From NCBI RefSeq assembly GCF_037992945.1, contig NZ_CP150304.1, positions 1,739,501 through 1,803,500 of the forward strand: a stretch of 64,000 nucleotides of DNA. The letters run 5' to 3'. How positions within the stretch are numbered: position 1 is the first letter of the stretch; every line of letters starts with the position of its first letter. The translations under genes were made by a program, and so were the position numbers. Positions 1-8,627 of the stretch are shown piece by piece. Source of the DNA: Peribacillus sp. FSL E2-0218 (GTDB lineage Bacteria > Bacillota > Bacilli > Bacillales > DSM-1321). The notes beneath the pieces are model-generated. The model was not told where the DNA came from. It searched no databases and saw only the letters and a list, made by a program, of their open reading frames with translations.

Positions 1-651
1 ACTGACTTCGTTGCTAAAAACGAAGGCTTCCAAACTCTTGTTAAAGAATTGGCTGCATTCCTTCTTGCTAACAAACCTGAAAGCGTTGAAGCAGCTCTAG
101 AGCAAACTATGGAAAATGGAGCAAAAGTTGCAGATCATATCAATGCTGCTGTTGCTAAAATTGGGGAAAAATTAACGCTTCGCCGTTTCCAAGTTGTTAC
201 AAAAACTGATAGTGATGCATTTGGTGCTTACCTTCACATGGGCGGCCGCATCAGCGTACTATCCGTTGTTGAAGGCACAACTGACGAAGAAGCAGCTAAA
301 GGCGTTTCCATGCATATCGCTGCTCTTAACCCAAAATATATCTCTCGTGACCAAGTCGATGCTAGTGAATTAGATCGCGAGCGCGAAGTTCTTACACAAC
401 AAGCACTTAATGAAGGCAAACCAGAAAAAATCGTTGCAAAAATGGTTGAAGGGCGCATCAACAAATTCTACGAAGAAATTTGTGTGAATGAGCAAGCTTT
501 CGTTAAAAACCCAGATCAAAAAGTGGGAGAATTCGTTGAATCAAAAGGCGGAAAACTTCTTTCATTCGTTCGTTATGAAGTAGGGGAAGGTCTTGAGAAA
601 CGTCAAGAAAACTTTGCTGAAGAAGTAATGAACCAAGTTAAAAAAGACTAA
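1..651 (+). CDS. tsf: Elongation factor Ts (3' part)
   Basis: C-terminal 216 codons of EF-Ts, the guanine nucleotide exchange factor that recycles EF-Tu-GDP during elongation. The reading frame is open from the first base, and the residues before the first possible start codon (TTG at 49) read TDFVAKNEGF, the conserved motif just after the EF-Ts N-terminal UBA-like domain. The gene therefore begins upstream of the window and 49 is an internal Leu. The dimerisation/core repeats and C-terminal helix follow, and the frame ends at TAA. A strong intrinsic terminator follows. rpsB is expected just upstream, outside the window. Confidence 0.97.
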   Translation, partial: TDFVAKNEGFQTLVKELAAFLLANKPESVEAALEQTMENGAKVADHINAAVAKIGEKLTLRRFQVVTKTDSDAFGAYLHMGGRISVLSVVEGTTDEEAAKGVSMHIAALNPKYISRDQVDASELDREREVLTQQALNEGKPEKIVAKMVEGRINKFYEEICVNEQAFVKNPDQKVGEFVESKGGKLLSFVRYEVGEGLEKRQENFAEEVMNQVKKD

Positions 652-660
652 CTGCTAAAT

Positions 661-695
661 AAAAATAGGGAACACTCTGGTGTTCCCTATTTTTT
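661..695 (+). terminator. Intrinsic terminator after tsf
   Basis: AATAGGGAACAC and GTGTTCCCTATT pair around a TCTG loop and run into a T tract. It ends the rpsB-tsf unit before pyrH. Confidence 0.9.
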
Positions 696-767
696 GAAAC
701 TTTTTGGCATTATTGCCATTGGAAGCATGAAGAACAATTGAATAAGATTACATAGTTGGAGGGTGTC

Positions 768-1490
768 ATGAGTAACGCTAAATATAAACGTGTAGTATTA
801 AAACTCAGCGGCGAAGCATTAGCCGGAGAAGAGGGATTTGGAATCAATCCCGCTGTAATTAAATCTATCGCTGAACAAGTCAAGGAAGTGGCAGAGCTTG
901 ATGTGGAAGTGGCTGTAGTTGTAGGCGGCGGAAACATATGGCGCGGGAAGATTGGCAGCGAAATGGGCATGGATCGTGCCAATGCCGATTATATGGGGAT
1001 GCTGGCGACTGTCATGAACTCTTTGGCTCTACAAGACAGCCTCGATCAACTAGGAATCGAAACGCGCGTGCAGACTTCGATTGAGATGAGGCAGGTTGCG
1101 GAACCTTACATTAGACGCCGTGCCATCAGGCATTTGGAGAAAAAGAGAGTCGTGATCTTTGCTGCTGGTACAGGTAATCCTTATTTTTCAACGGATACCA
1201 CTGCCGCTCTGCGTGCTGCTGAAATCGAAGCTGATGTCATCCTGATGGCGAAGAATAATGTGGATGGCGTCTACAATGCCGACCCTGTTAAGGATAAAAA
1301 TGCAGTGAAATATGATCAACTTTCCTATCTTGATGTGATTAAAGAAGGCTTGGAAGTAATGGACTCGACTGCGTCCTCATTATGCATGGACAATGATATT
1401 CCATTGATCGTCTTCTCGATCATGGAAAAAGGCAATATAAAACGGGCCGTTTTAGGCGAAACGCTTGGAACAATAGTTAGGGGGAAATAA
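768..1490 (+). CDS. pyrH: UMP kinase
   Basis: Phosphorylates UMP to UDP in pyrimidine nucleotide synthesis; the bacterial enzyme is a hexamer of the amino acid kinase fold. The 240-residue product shows KLSGEAL near the N-terminus (phosphate loop), GGGNIWRG around residues 54-61 and GTGNPYFSTDT in the middle, all typical of PyrH. ATG 768 is chosen because GGAGG lies 5 nt upstream at 758-762; the longer frame from TTG 756 would place the SD inside the gene. frr follows 3 nt after the stop, so the two are probably co-transcribed. Confidence 0.97.
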   Translation: MSNAKYKRVVLKLSGEALAGEEGFGINPAVIKSIAEQVKEVAELDVEVAVVVGGGNIWRGKIGSEMGMDRANADYMGMLATVMNSLALQDSLDQLGIETRVQTSIEMRQVAEPYIRRRAIRHLEKKRVVIFAAGTGNPYFSTDTTAALRAAEIEADVILMAKNNVDGVYNADPVKDKNAVKYDQLSYLDVIKEGLEVMDSTASSLCMDNDIPLIVFSIMEKGNIKRAVLGETLGTIVRGK

Positions 1491-1493
1491 AAG

Positions 1494-2051
1494 ATGCCGA
1501 AGCAAGTTATTTCAAATGCGAAAACGAAAATGGAAAAAGCCATTGGAGCGTACACACGTGAATTAGCCAGCATCCGTGCCGGAAGGGCAAATGCCTCATT
1601 GCTTGATAGAATCTCGATTGATTATTATGGTTCTCAAACACCGGTTAACCAGGTGGCAGGCATTTCCGTACCGGAAGCTCGACTATTAGTGATCCAACCC
1701 TATGATAAAACGGTTTTAGGGGAAATTGAAAAAGCGATATTAAAATCAGACCTAGGCTTAAATCCTTCAAATGACGGATCGATCATCAGGATAGCGATTC
1801 CAGCTTTAACGGAAGAACGCAGAAAAGAGCTTGTAAAAGTGGTCAAGAAAGAAGCGGAAGAAGCGAAAATCGCAATCCGCAACGTACGTCGTGATGCTAA
1901 CGATGACTTGAAGAAGCTTGAAAAAAATGGTGAAATCACGGAAGATGATTTACGCGGCTATGCTGATGACATTCAAAAGATGACGGATGGCAATATCACG
2001 AAAATCGATGAGATTACCAAAGATAAAGAAAAAGAAATTTTGGAAGTATAA
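1494..2051 (+). CDS. frr: Ribosome recycling factor
   Basis: RRF, which with EF-G splits the post-termination ribosome. The 185-residue product is the usual length and shows the RRF hallmarks: RAGRANASLLDRI near residue 30, an ERRKELVK stretch, and RNVRRDANDDLKK in the three-helix bundle. It starts 3 nt after pyrH within the same transcript (tail of pyrH supplies the GGGGGAA SD). Confidence 0.97.
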   Translation: MPKQVISNAKTKMEKAIGAYTRELASIRAGRANASLLDRISIDYYGSQTPVNQVAGISVPEARLLVIQPYDKTVLGEIEKAILKSDLGLNPSNDGSIIRIAIPALTEERRKELVKVVKKEAEEAKIAIRNVRRDANDDLKKLEKNGEITEDDLRGYADDIQKMTDGNITKIDEITKDKEKEILEV

Positions 2052-2446
2052 TTCCCACTAATGGAATTGATTAAGTAAAGAGGGCCTAATCCATACTGAT
2101 CATGTCTTGGTTCTAACATATAGGTGTGCTTAAAAGAGAAAACTGTTATAATAAGGTTTCTCCGATAATGTGTACTCTTTAAGTTAGGATGTTGCATGGG
2201 ACGTTGGAGGTGGCCCTTTTTTTGCATTTTTCACCGGACTTTGACCCGGTGACCGAAAAAAACTTAATGTGATTACCCGCTTTCAAGCTTCTAATGAAGA
2301 AATAATTTTCATAATAATAATATGAGAACCAACTTTTTTTTGATATTATAATATAGATTCTTTTTTGCAAAAATGCTTGATATACATAGCGCACGAAAAT
2401 ATTGCCTTTGTAGAGAGATAAGTACAACCTGATGGGGGACTAACAT
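2052..2446 (+). other. Long frr-uppS intergenic region
   Basis: About 395 bp without a convincing ORF. It holds an extended -10 promoter at 2144-2152, a GC block running into seven Ts near 2213-2224 that pairs best with AAAGAGGGCC at 2078-2087, and a TCACCGG/CCGGTGA hairpin at 2231-2252 flanked by a T-rich left side and an A-rich right side. No recognised riboswitch or RNA gene. Confidence 0.5.
2144..2152 (+). promoter_or_regulatory. Extended -10 promoter for uppS
   Basis: TGTTATAAT matches the extended sigma-A -10 (TGnTATAAT). The -35 region is poor, as is common for this class. It lies about 295 nt upstream of uppS, giving a long leader. Confidence 0.5.
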
Positions 2447-3220
2447 ATGTATTCACTATGGAAGCGTTTCGTTAAAAAAGATGCTTCTTCCGATGTAACA
2501 AATAGGATTCAGCATATTCAGCAGTTTGATGTTCCTCAGCATATTGCCATCATAATGGATGGAAATGGCCGTTGGGCGAAAAAAAGGGCATTGCCGCGCG
2601 TGGCGGGACATCATGAAGGAATGAAAACTGTTCGTAAAATTACGAAAGTTGCCAATAAATTAGGTGTCAAGACATTGACCGTCTATGCGTTTTCGACGGA
2701 AAACTGGAAACGTCCAAAAAGTGAAGTCGACTTTTTGATGAAGCTTCCCCAGGAATTTCTTGGGACCTTTTTGCCTGAGCTCATTTCCGAAAATGTAAGG
2801 GTGGAAACCATTGGGGAATTGTCACTACTTCCATCTCACACTCAAAATGCCGTAATAAGGGCAATGGAAGATACGAAGGATAATGACGGGATGATCCTGA
2901 ATTTCGCTTTGAACTATGGGAGCAGGGGAGAGATTGTATCCGCGGTGAATAGCATTATTCAAGATGCTAAGAATGGTATAATAAAGGAAGATGTATCTGA
3001 GCAAATGCTCTCCGGTTACTTGATGACCGAGCATTTGTCCGATCCTGATTTACTGATTCGCACAAGCGGCGAAATCCGTTTAAGCAATTTCATGCTATGG
3101 CAGGCCGCTTACACTGAATTATGGTTTACTGAGGTGCTATGGCCTGATTTTAGTGAGGAGCATTTATTACAGGCGATTGAGGAGTATCAAAAGCGTTCAC
3201 GTAGATTCGGTGGCGTTTAA
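2447..3220 (+). CDS. uppS: Undecaprenyl diphosphate synthase
   Basis: Cis-prenyltransferase that adds isopentenyl units to farnesyl diphosphate to make the C55 lipid carrier for peptidoglycan and teichoic acid synthesis. The 257-residue product contains HIAIIMDGNGRWAKKR with catalytic Asp38, the FSTENWKRP motif, and RTSGEIRLSNFMLWQ plus the C-terminal RRFGGV, all diagnostic. ATG 2447 follows a GATGGGGGAC SD. cdsA starts 25 nt downstream in the same direction, so both envelope-lipid genes are probably one transcript with dxr and rasP. Confidence 0.96.
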   Translation: MYSLWKRFVKKDASSDVTNRIQHIQQFDVPQHIAIIMDGNGRWAKKRALPRVAGHHEGMKTVRKITKVANKLGVKTLTVYAFSTENWKRPKSEVDFLMKLPQEFLGTFLPELISENVRVETIGELSLLPSHTQNAVIRAMEDTKDNDGMILNFALNYGSRGEIVSAVNSIIQDAKNGIIKEDVSEQMLSGYLMTEHLSDPDLLIRTSGEIRLSNFMLWQAAYTELWFTEVLWPDFSEEHLLQAIEEYQKRSRRFGGV

Positions 3221-3245
3221 TGCAGAAGGCGAGGAAATTGGAATA

Positions 3246-4043
3246 ATGAAACAACGAATAATTACTGCGGTCGTAGTTGCCGCTATCTTCATTCCACTGG
3301 TTATTTTAGGGGAGATCCCGTTTTTATTGACGGTTTATCTATTGGCTTCCATCGGTTTATATGAACTGATGAAGATGAAAAATTTGCGTGTATTCTCATT
3401 TGAGGCCATTCTCTCACACCTTTTATTATGGGTGCTTTTATTGCCTGAACAATATTCCGCTTTTTTGGCGGACATTGATTATGATAAGGTGCAAATCTTT
3501 TTAATCGGGGTTTTGCTGTTCTTATTGTACACTGTCGTTTCCAAAAATCGATTCACTTTTGATGATGCTGGATTTTTAGTGATTTCCATCCTTTACCTGG
3601 GAGTGGGCTTCTACTATCTATTCGAAACACGTGATTCCGCAGGACTGGGACTGATTTATATCTTGCTGACCCTATTTACGATCTGGGCAACGGATTCCGG
3701 AGCCTACTTCATTGGCAAGGCTATAGGCAAAAGAAAGCTATGGCCGGAAATAAGTCCAAATAAGACGGTGGAAGGTTTTATCGGCGGGGTATTTTCAGCG
3801 ATGATCGTCGGTGTGCTCTTTTATGCCTTCTCAAGCCTGGATTACACGTTATTTCAGCTATTATTGATATCGTTGGTGATTGGGGTTTTCGGCCAATTGG
3901 GGGACCTTGTCCAATCCGCCTATAAACGTCATTATGGGGTTAAGGACTCGGGAAAGATCCTTCCGGGGCATGGCGGGATATTGGACAGGCTTGATAGTTT
4001 GATATTCATTTTACCGATTTTGCATTTATTGCACGTTTTATAA
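3246..4043 (+). CDS. cdsA: Phosphatidate cytidylyltransferase (CDP-diglyceride synthase)
   Basis: Integral membrane enzyme joining CTP and phosphatidic acid to CDP-diacylglycerol, the precursor used by PgsA further along this window. The 265-residue product has many hydrophobic segments and the CTP transferase signature near the C-terminus: SAYKRHYGVKDSGKILPGHG then GILDRLDS. ATG 3246 is used because the protein begins MKQRIITA like its relatives and a GGCGAGG SD precedes it; the frame extends upstream into uppS only by chance. Confidence 0.95.
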   Translation: MKQRIITAVVVAAIFIPLVILGEIPFLLTVYLLASIGLYELMKMKNLRVFSFEAILSHLLLWVLLLPEQYSAFLADIDYDKVQIFLIGVLLFLLYTVVSKNRFTFDDAGFLVISILYLGVGFYYLFETRDSAGLGLIYILLTLFTIWATDSGAYFIGKAIGKRKLWPEISPNKTVEGFIGGVFSAMIVGVLFYAFSSLDYTLFQLLLISLVIGVFGQLGDLVQSAYKRHYGVKDSGKILPGHGGILDRLDSLIFILPILHLLHVL

Positions 4044-4084
4044 TATAAATATAGGCAAGCGTCAGGAATTAGGAGATGAATAAA

Positions 4085-5245
4085 TTGAAAAATATCAGCC
4101 TTTTGGGCGCAACAGGTTCGATTGGTCAGCAAACAGCGGATGTGGTGAGGTCACATCCTGAGCAATTCAAAATCGTGGCGCTTTCTGCTGGAAAGAATTT
4201 AGATTTGGTGAGGGCTTATATAGAAGAGTTTGAACCGGAACTGGTTTCAGTCCAGGCGGAAGAAGATTATCGAGTATTGAAAAATGAATTTACCAGCCGG
4301 AAGGATATCGAATTCATGTTTGGGGATGAGGGATTGACGGCAGTTGCTGTATACGATCAAGCGACGATATTGGTCAATGCCGTCATCGGAAGTGTGGGTC
4401 TTTACCCGACGCTCCAGGCAATCAAGGCTAAAAAGGATATAGCCATCGCCAACAAGGAGACTTTAGTGACGGCGGGGCATTTGGTCATGAGTGAAGCGAA
4501 AAAAGCAGGGGTGAGATTGCTTCCTGTCGATAGTGAGCATTCCGCAATCTTTCAGGCCCTGCAGGGTGAAAACGATAAAAATATTGAACGTTTAGTCATT
4601 ACTGCTTCAGGCGGCAGTTTTCGCGATAGAACCAGGGAAGAATTGAAAGGGGTAACGGTGGAAGAGGCGTTGAACCATCCGAATTGGTCGATGGGCGCGA
4701 AAATCACGATTGATTCGGCCTCCATGATGAATAAGGGATTGGAAGTAATTGAGGCACACTGGCTATTCGAGCTTCCTTACGATAAAATTGATGTACTGTT
4801 ACATAAGGAGAGCATCATCCATTCCATGGTTGAATTTCATGACTCCAGCGTGATTGCGCAATTGGGAACACCAGATATGCGCGTACCGATTCAATATGCC
4901 CTTACTTACCCAGACAGGATGCCTCTTGGAGGGCGCAAACGCCTGAACTTGGCCGAAGCGGGGAAACTGCATTTTAGTGATATGGATTTCACTAGATATC
5001 CTTGTTTGCAATTCGCCTATAAAGCGGGTAAAATGGGCGGAACGATGACAACCGTGCTGAATGCAGCCAATGAAGCGGCAGTTGCCGCATTTTTATCTGG
5101 AAAGATATCTTTCCTCGAGATTGAGACACTGATCGAAAAAGCGCTGAATCAGCATTCCGTCATTGCCCTTCCGGATTTAGAAACGATTTCTGAAGTGGAT
5201 ATCATGACAAGGCAGTATATAGAATCCATAGTGAAAGATAGGTGA
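4085..5245 (+). CDS. dxr: 1-deoxy-D-xylulose 5-phosphate reductoisomerase
   Basis: Second enzyme of the MEP isoprenoid pathway; converts DXP to 2-C-methyl-D-erythritol 4-phosphate with NADPH. Its isopentenyl products feed UppS upstream. Visible are the NADPH loop GATGSIG at residues 8-14, the metal site DSEHSA, and the SASMMNKGLE and HPNWSMG motifs. The start is probably TTG 4085 (MKNISLLG): AGGAG at 4071-4075 sits 9 nt before it, but touches the alternative ATG at 4076, leaving no spacer. Product 386 residues. Confidence 0.94.
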   Translation: MKNISLLGATGSIGQQTADVVRSHPEQFKIVALSAGKNLDLVRAYIEEFEPELVSVQAEEDYRVLKNEFTSRKDIEFMFGDEGLTAVAVYDQATILVNAVIGSVGLYPTLQAIKAKKDIAIANKETLVTAGHLVMSEAKKAGVRLLPVDSEHSAIFQALQGENDKNIERLVITASGGSFRDRTREELKGVTVEEALNHPNWSMGAKITIDSASMMNKGLEVIEAHWLFELPYDKIDVLLHKESIIHSMVEFHDSSVIAQLGTPDMRVPIQYALTYPDRMPLGGRKRLNLAEAGKLHFSDMDFTRYPCLQFAYKAGKMGGTMTTVLNAANEAAVAAFLSGKISFLEIETLIEKALNQHSVIALPDLETISEVDIMTRQYIESIVKDR

Positions 5246-5252
5246 TTGGAAC

Positions 5253-6521
5253 ATGCAGACTTTAGAAACGATTATAGCGTTCATCATCATATTTGGCGCT
5301 CTTGTATTTTTCCATGAGCTTGGACATTTAGTGTTTGCAAAGCGGGCAGGCATCTTATGCCGTGAGTTCGCAATTGGCTTCGGGCCAAAAGTATTCACGT
5401 ACAAAAAGCAGGAAACCGTGTATACGATTCGATTGCTCCCTCTTGGCGGTTATGTACGCATGGCTGGGGAAGATGCAGAAAATATTGAACTGAAGCCCGG
5501 ATATCGCGTTGGATTAATGTTTGATCAGGAAGAGAATGTTACAAAAATCATTATGAACAACAAAGATAAATATCCTGATATTCGTCTTATGGAAGTCGAA
5601 TTGATCGACCTTGATCATAAACTAATCCTGACTGGTTATGAAGAGGGCGAAGAAGATGAATTAAAGACGTTTCCCATTCATAAAGAAGCGGTAATCGTCG
5701 AAAATGGTATGGAAAACCAGATTGCCCCATACGACCGGCAGTTTGCCTCGAAATCGCTCGGCCATCGCTTCCTTACGATTTTAGCTGGTCCGGCGATGAA
5801 CTTTGTTTTGGCCTTTGTCATTTTTGTCTTGATCGGCTTATTTCAGGGAGTCGTAGTTGATGAAGCGAAGCTTGGTGAACTGACACCGGAAGGTTCGGCT
5901 GTAAATGCCGGGCTTAAGTCTGGAGATATCATTCAATCCATCGAAGGGTCGGAAGTCTCTTCGTGGGAAGATGTTCAGGAAAGTATCCAAAAAAATCCTG
6001 GGCAGGAAATTGAATTTGTTGTTGATAGGGACGGAAAAACATTTGAAGTACCTGTCGTTCCTCAAGAAGTTGAGCGAGAAGGCAAGAAAATAGGGATTAT
6101 CGGTGTATACCCTCCGGTTGAAAAAGCGCCTATCAAAGCAATCCAATACGGTTTTACGGAGACCTATTTCTGGACAAAACAAATTTTCATCATCCTAGGT
6201 GACCTCATAACGGGTGGGTTTACGATTGACAGCCTTTCCGGTCCCGTAGGAATCTACAAATCAACGGAAGAAGTCGCAAAGCAAGGTATCTTCACGTTGA
6301 TGAAATGGGCAGGCTTGCTCAGCATTAACCTTGGGATCATGAACTTGCTGCCGCTCCCGGCATTGGATGGAGGCAGATTGTTATTCTTTGTCGTAGAGTT
6401 CTTAAGAGGAAAGCCGATCGACCGTCAAAAAGAAGGAATGGTTCACTTCATCGGCTTCGCACTGCTGATGCTGTTGATGATCGTCGTTACATGGAATGAC
6501 ATCCAGCGTTTCTTTTTGTAA
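5253..6521 (+). CDS. rasP: Site-2 intramembrane metalloprotease RasP
   Basis: RseP/RasP protease that cleaves anti-sigma factors such as RsiW and remnant signal peptides within the membrane. The 422-residue product has the zinc motif HELGH at residues 21-25 in the first membrane segment, a PDZ domain around residues 195-275, and the second active-site motif NLLPLPALDGGRL near the C-terminus. Starts 7 nt after dxr with AGGTGA upstream. A terminator follows, closing the uppS-cdsA-dxr-rasP cluster. Confidence 0.95.
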   Translation: MQTLETIIAFIIIFGALVFFHELGHLVFAKRAGILCREFAIGFGPKVFTYKKQETVYTIRLLPLGGYVRMAGEDAENIELKPGYRVGLMFDQEENVTKIIMNNKDKYPDIRLMEVELIDLDHKLILTGYEEGEEDELKTFPIHKEAVIVENGMENQIAPYDRQFASKSLGHRFLTILAGPAMNFVLAFVIFVLIGLFQGVVVDEAKLGELTPEGSAVNAGLKSGDIIQSIEGSEVSSWEDVQESIQKNPGQEIEFVVDRDGKTFEVPVVPQEVEREGKKIGIIGVYPPVEKAPIKAIQYGFTETYFWTKQIFIILGDLITGGFTIDSLSGPVGIYKSTEEVAKQGIFTLMKWAGLLSINLGIMNLLPLPALDGGRLLFFVVEFLRGKPIDRQKEGMVHFIGFALLMLLMIVVTWNDIQRFFL

Positions 6522-6540
6522 GCCATTAATCGATAAAGTG

Positions 6541-6576
6541 AAACAGCCAGCAGGTTTTTCTGTTGGCTGTTTCTTA
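6541..6576 (+). terminator. Terminator after rasP
   Basis: AAACAGCCAgCAG pairs with CTGtTGGCTGTTT around a T-rich loop, followed by a short T/C-rich tract. Confidence 0.75.
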
Positions 6577-6610
6577 TCTCATAGTTTTTTAGCTGTTTTA
6601 GGGAAATAGT

Positions 6611-6639
6611 TTGTTTTCTAGCGAAATCGTCAGTATAAT
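6611..6639 (+). promoter_or_regulatory. Sigma-A promoter for proS
   Basis: TTGTTT (6611-6616), 17 bp spacer, TATAAT (6634-6639). Lies between the rasP terminator and proS. Confidence 0.65.
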
Positions 6640-6769
6640 CGAGAATGAATATAGTAAACAAGCTTTAAAAAAAGAACCCAGATTTTTTTGTGATTGGAAC
6701 CGATGATGCCATGGTATAAATGACTATGGTTATGGATTAATATTAAGGAATTATTGAAGAGGTGCAGAT

Positions 6770-8470
6770 ATGAAACAAAGTATGACGTTGATCCCTACAT
6801 TGAGAGAAGTGCCTGCAGATGCTGAAATCAAGAGCCATCAGCTGTTATTGCGTGCAGGATTTATGCGACAGAACTCCAGCGGGGTGTATAGTTTCATGCC
6901 GCTTGGGAAAAAAGTGCTTCAAAAGGTTGAAGCGATCGTTCGGGAAGAGATGGAGAATGCTGGCGCTGTCGAACTATTGATGCCTGCTTTACAACAAGCC
7001 GAATTCTGGCAGGAATCGGGACGCTGGTATACGTATGGCCCGGAATTGATGCGCCTAAAGGACCGCAACAACCGTGAATTTGCGCTTGGTGCAACACATG
7101 AAGAGGTGATAACGAGCTTGGTCCGTGATGAGATTAAATCTTACAAACGCCTGCCGTTAACGGTTTACCAAATCCAAACGAAATTCCGTGATGAGAAAAG
7201 ACCTCGTTTCGGGTTGTTGCGCGGACGTGAGTTCATCATGAAGGATGCCTATTCTTTCCATGCAAATCAAGAGAGCCTTGATGCAGTTTATACAAAAATA
7301 TATCAAGCCTATTCGAATATATTTAGCCGCTGCGGTCTTGACTTCCGTGCCGTCATTGCCGATTCTGGGGCGATGGGCGGTAAGGATACCCATGAATTCA
7401 TGGTCCTATCGGAAATCGGCGAGGATACCATCGCGTATTCGGATACTTCCGATTATGCAGCTAACATTGAAATGGCACCGGTAAGCGTAAAATATGAAAA
7501 AAGCTCAGAGGAACAAAGTCAACTGGAGAAAATTCACACCCCTGGTCAAAAAACGATTGAAGAAGTAACTTCATTCTTGAATGCTGCTACTGATAAATTA
7601 ATCAAATCATTATTGTTCAAAGTGGATGAAAAGCATGTGCTGGTATTGGTGCGTGGCGACCATGAAGTGAATGATATCAAATTGAAGAATTTCTTTAACG
7701 CTTCAGCCGTTGAATTGGCTGACCCTGATGAGACGAAAGAAGTCTTGGGATGTGCAGTGGGATCTTTGGGACCAATCAATGTCGCATCTGAAGTGGAAGT
7801 AATCGCGGATGTTGCCATTGAAGCAATCGTGAATGGCATCTGCGGAGCGAATGATGAGGATCATCATTATGTGAACGTAAATCCGGATCGTGATTTTAAC
7901 GTGTCCCATTACATCGATCTTCGCTTCATTCAAGAGGGTGACCCATCACCGGACGGAGAAGGGACGATTAAATTCGCCAAAGGGATCGAGGTAGGTCACG
8001 TGTTCAAACTTGGAACGAAATATTCCGAAGCGATGAATGCGACATTCCTGGATGAGAACGGGCGGTCACAGCCAATGATCATGGGCTGTTACGGTATTGG
8101 CGTTTCACGCACACTTGCTGCCGTAGCGGAGCAATTCAACGATGAAAAAGGGTTGGTATGGCCAACGAATTTAGCGCCATATCAAGTCCATTTGATTCCA
8201 ATCAATGTAAAAGATGAAGCACAGACTGCCCTTGCAGAGGATTTGTATACGGATCTTAAGGCAAAAGGCATGGATGTTCTGATGGATGATCGTCAAGAGC
8301 GTGCAGGGGTCAAATTTGCAGATTCTGACTTGATCGGTCTTCCGGTGAGGGTGACGGTCGGTAAAAAGGCTTCCGAAGGAATCGTCGAAGTGAAAATCCG
8401 TCAAACGGGTGAAGTGCTTGAAATTGAAAAAACTGAACTGGCGCAAAAGCTTCTAGAAATAATGGGATGA
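6770..8470 (+). CDS. proS: Prolyl-tRNA synthetase
   Basis: Class II aminoacyl-tRNA synthetase charging tRNA-Pro. The 566-residue product is the bacterial form with an inserted editing domain (about residues 225-390) between class II motifs. Seen: motif 2 FRDEKRPRFGLLRGREF, MKDAYSFH, and motif 3 GCYGIGVSRTLAAVAEQ, followed by the anticodon-binding domain. ATG 6770 has GAAGAGGTG upstream. The leader is too short and lacks the elements of a T-box, so regulation by uncharged tRNA is not indicated. Confidence 0.97.
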   Translation: MKQSMTLIPTLREVPADAEIKSHQLLLRAGFMRQNSSGVYSFMPLGKKVLQKVEAIVREEMENAGAVELLMPALQQAEFWQESGRWYTYGPELMRLKDRNNREFALGATHEEVITSLVRDEIKSYKRLPLTVYQIQTKFRDEKRPRFGLLRGREFIMKDAYSFHANQESLDAVYTKIYQAYSNIFSRCGLDFRAVIADSGAMGGKDTHEFMVLSEIGEDTIAYSDTSDYAANIEMAPVSVKYEKSSEEQSQLEKIHTPGQKTIEEVTSFLNAATDKLIKSLLFKVDEKHVLVLVRGDHEVNDIKLKNFFNASAVELADPDETKEVLGCAVGSLGPINVASEVEVIADVAIEAIVNGICGANDEDHHYVNVNPDRDFNVSHYIDLRFIQEGDPSPDGEGTIKFAKGIEVGHVFKLGTKYSEAMNATFLDENGRSQPMIMGCYGIGVSRTLAAVAEQFNDEKGLVWPTNLAPYQVHLIPINVKDEAQTALAEDLYTDLKAKGMDVLMDDRQERAGVKFADSDLIGLPVRVTVGKKASEGIVEVKIRQTGEVLEIEKTELAQKLLEIMG

Positions 8471-8487
8471 ATTTAAGAGGGGATTCG

Positions 8488-8520
8488 GGCATCATTCATT
8501 TGGATGATGCCTTTCCTTTT
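8488..8520 (+). terminator. Terminator after proS
   Basis: GGCATCAT/ATGATGCC stem (8488-8495 with 8504-8511), then TTTCCTTTT. Confidence 0.85.
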
Positions 8521-8554
8521 CGTGCATAAAGATAGTCGTGAATGCTTTGCAGTA

Positions 8555-8563
8555 TGATATAAT
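8555..8563 (+). promoter_or_regulatory. Extended -10 promoter for polC
   Basis: TGATATAAT is a perfect extended -10 about 65 nt upstream of polC. No good -35. Confidence 0.6.
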
Positions 8564-8627
8564 AGCCTCTGATATCAGAGTGAAGATGAATAATATCTTA
8601 AGAGATAATAGATAGGGGAGAGAGGAA

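Noticed and set aside
2231..2252. Intrinsic terminator at the TCACCGG stem
   Set aside because: No U tract on either strand: Ts lie before the stem and As after it.
3153..3245. N-terminal extension of cdsA into uppS
   Set aside because: No SD for the earlier start; the protein from 3246 begins like known CdsA.
6577..6769. T-box riboswitch before proS
   Set aside because: Only about 130 nt of leader after the promoter, with no T-box sequence, specifier stem or terminator before proS.
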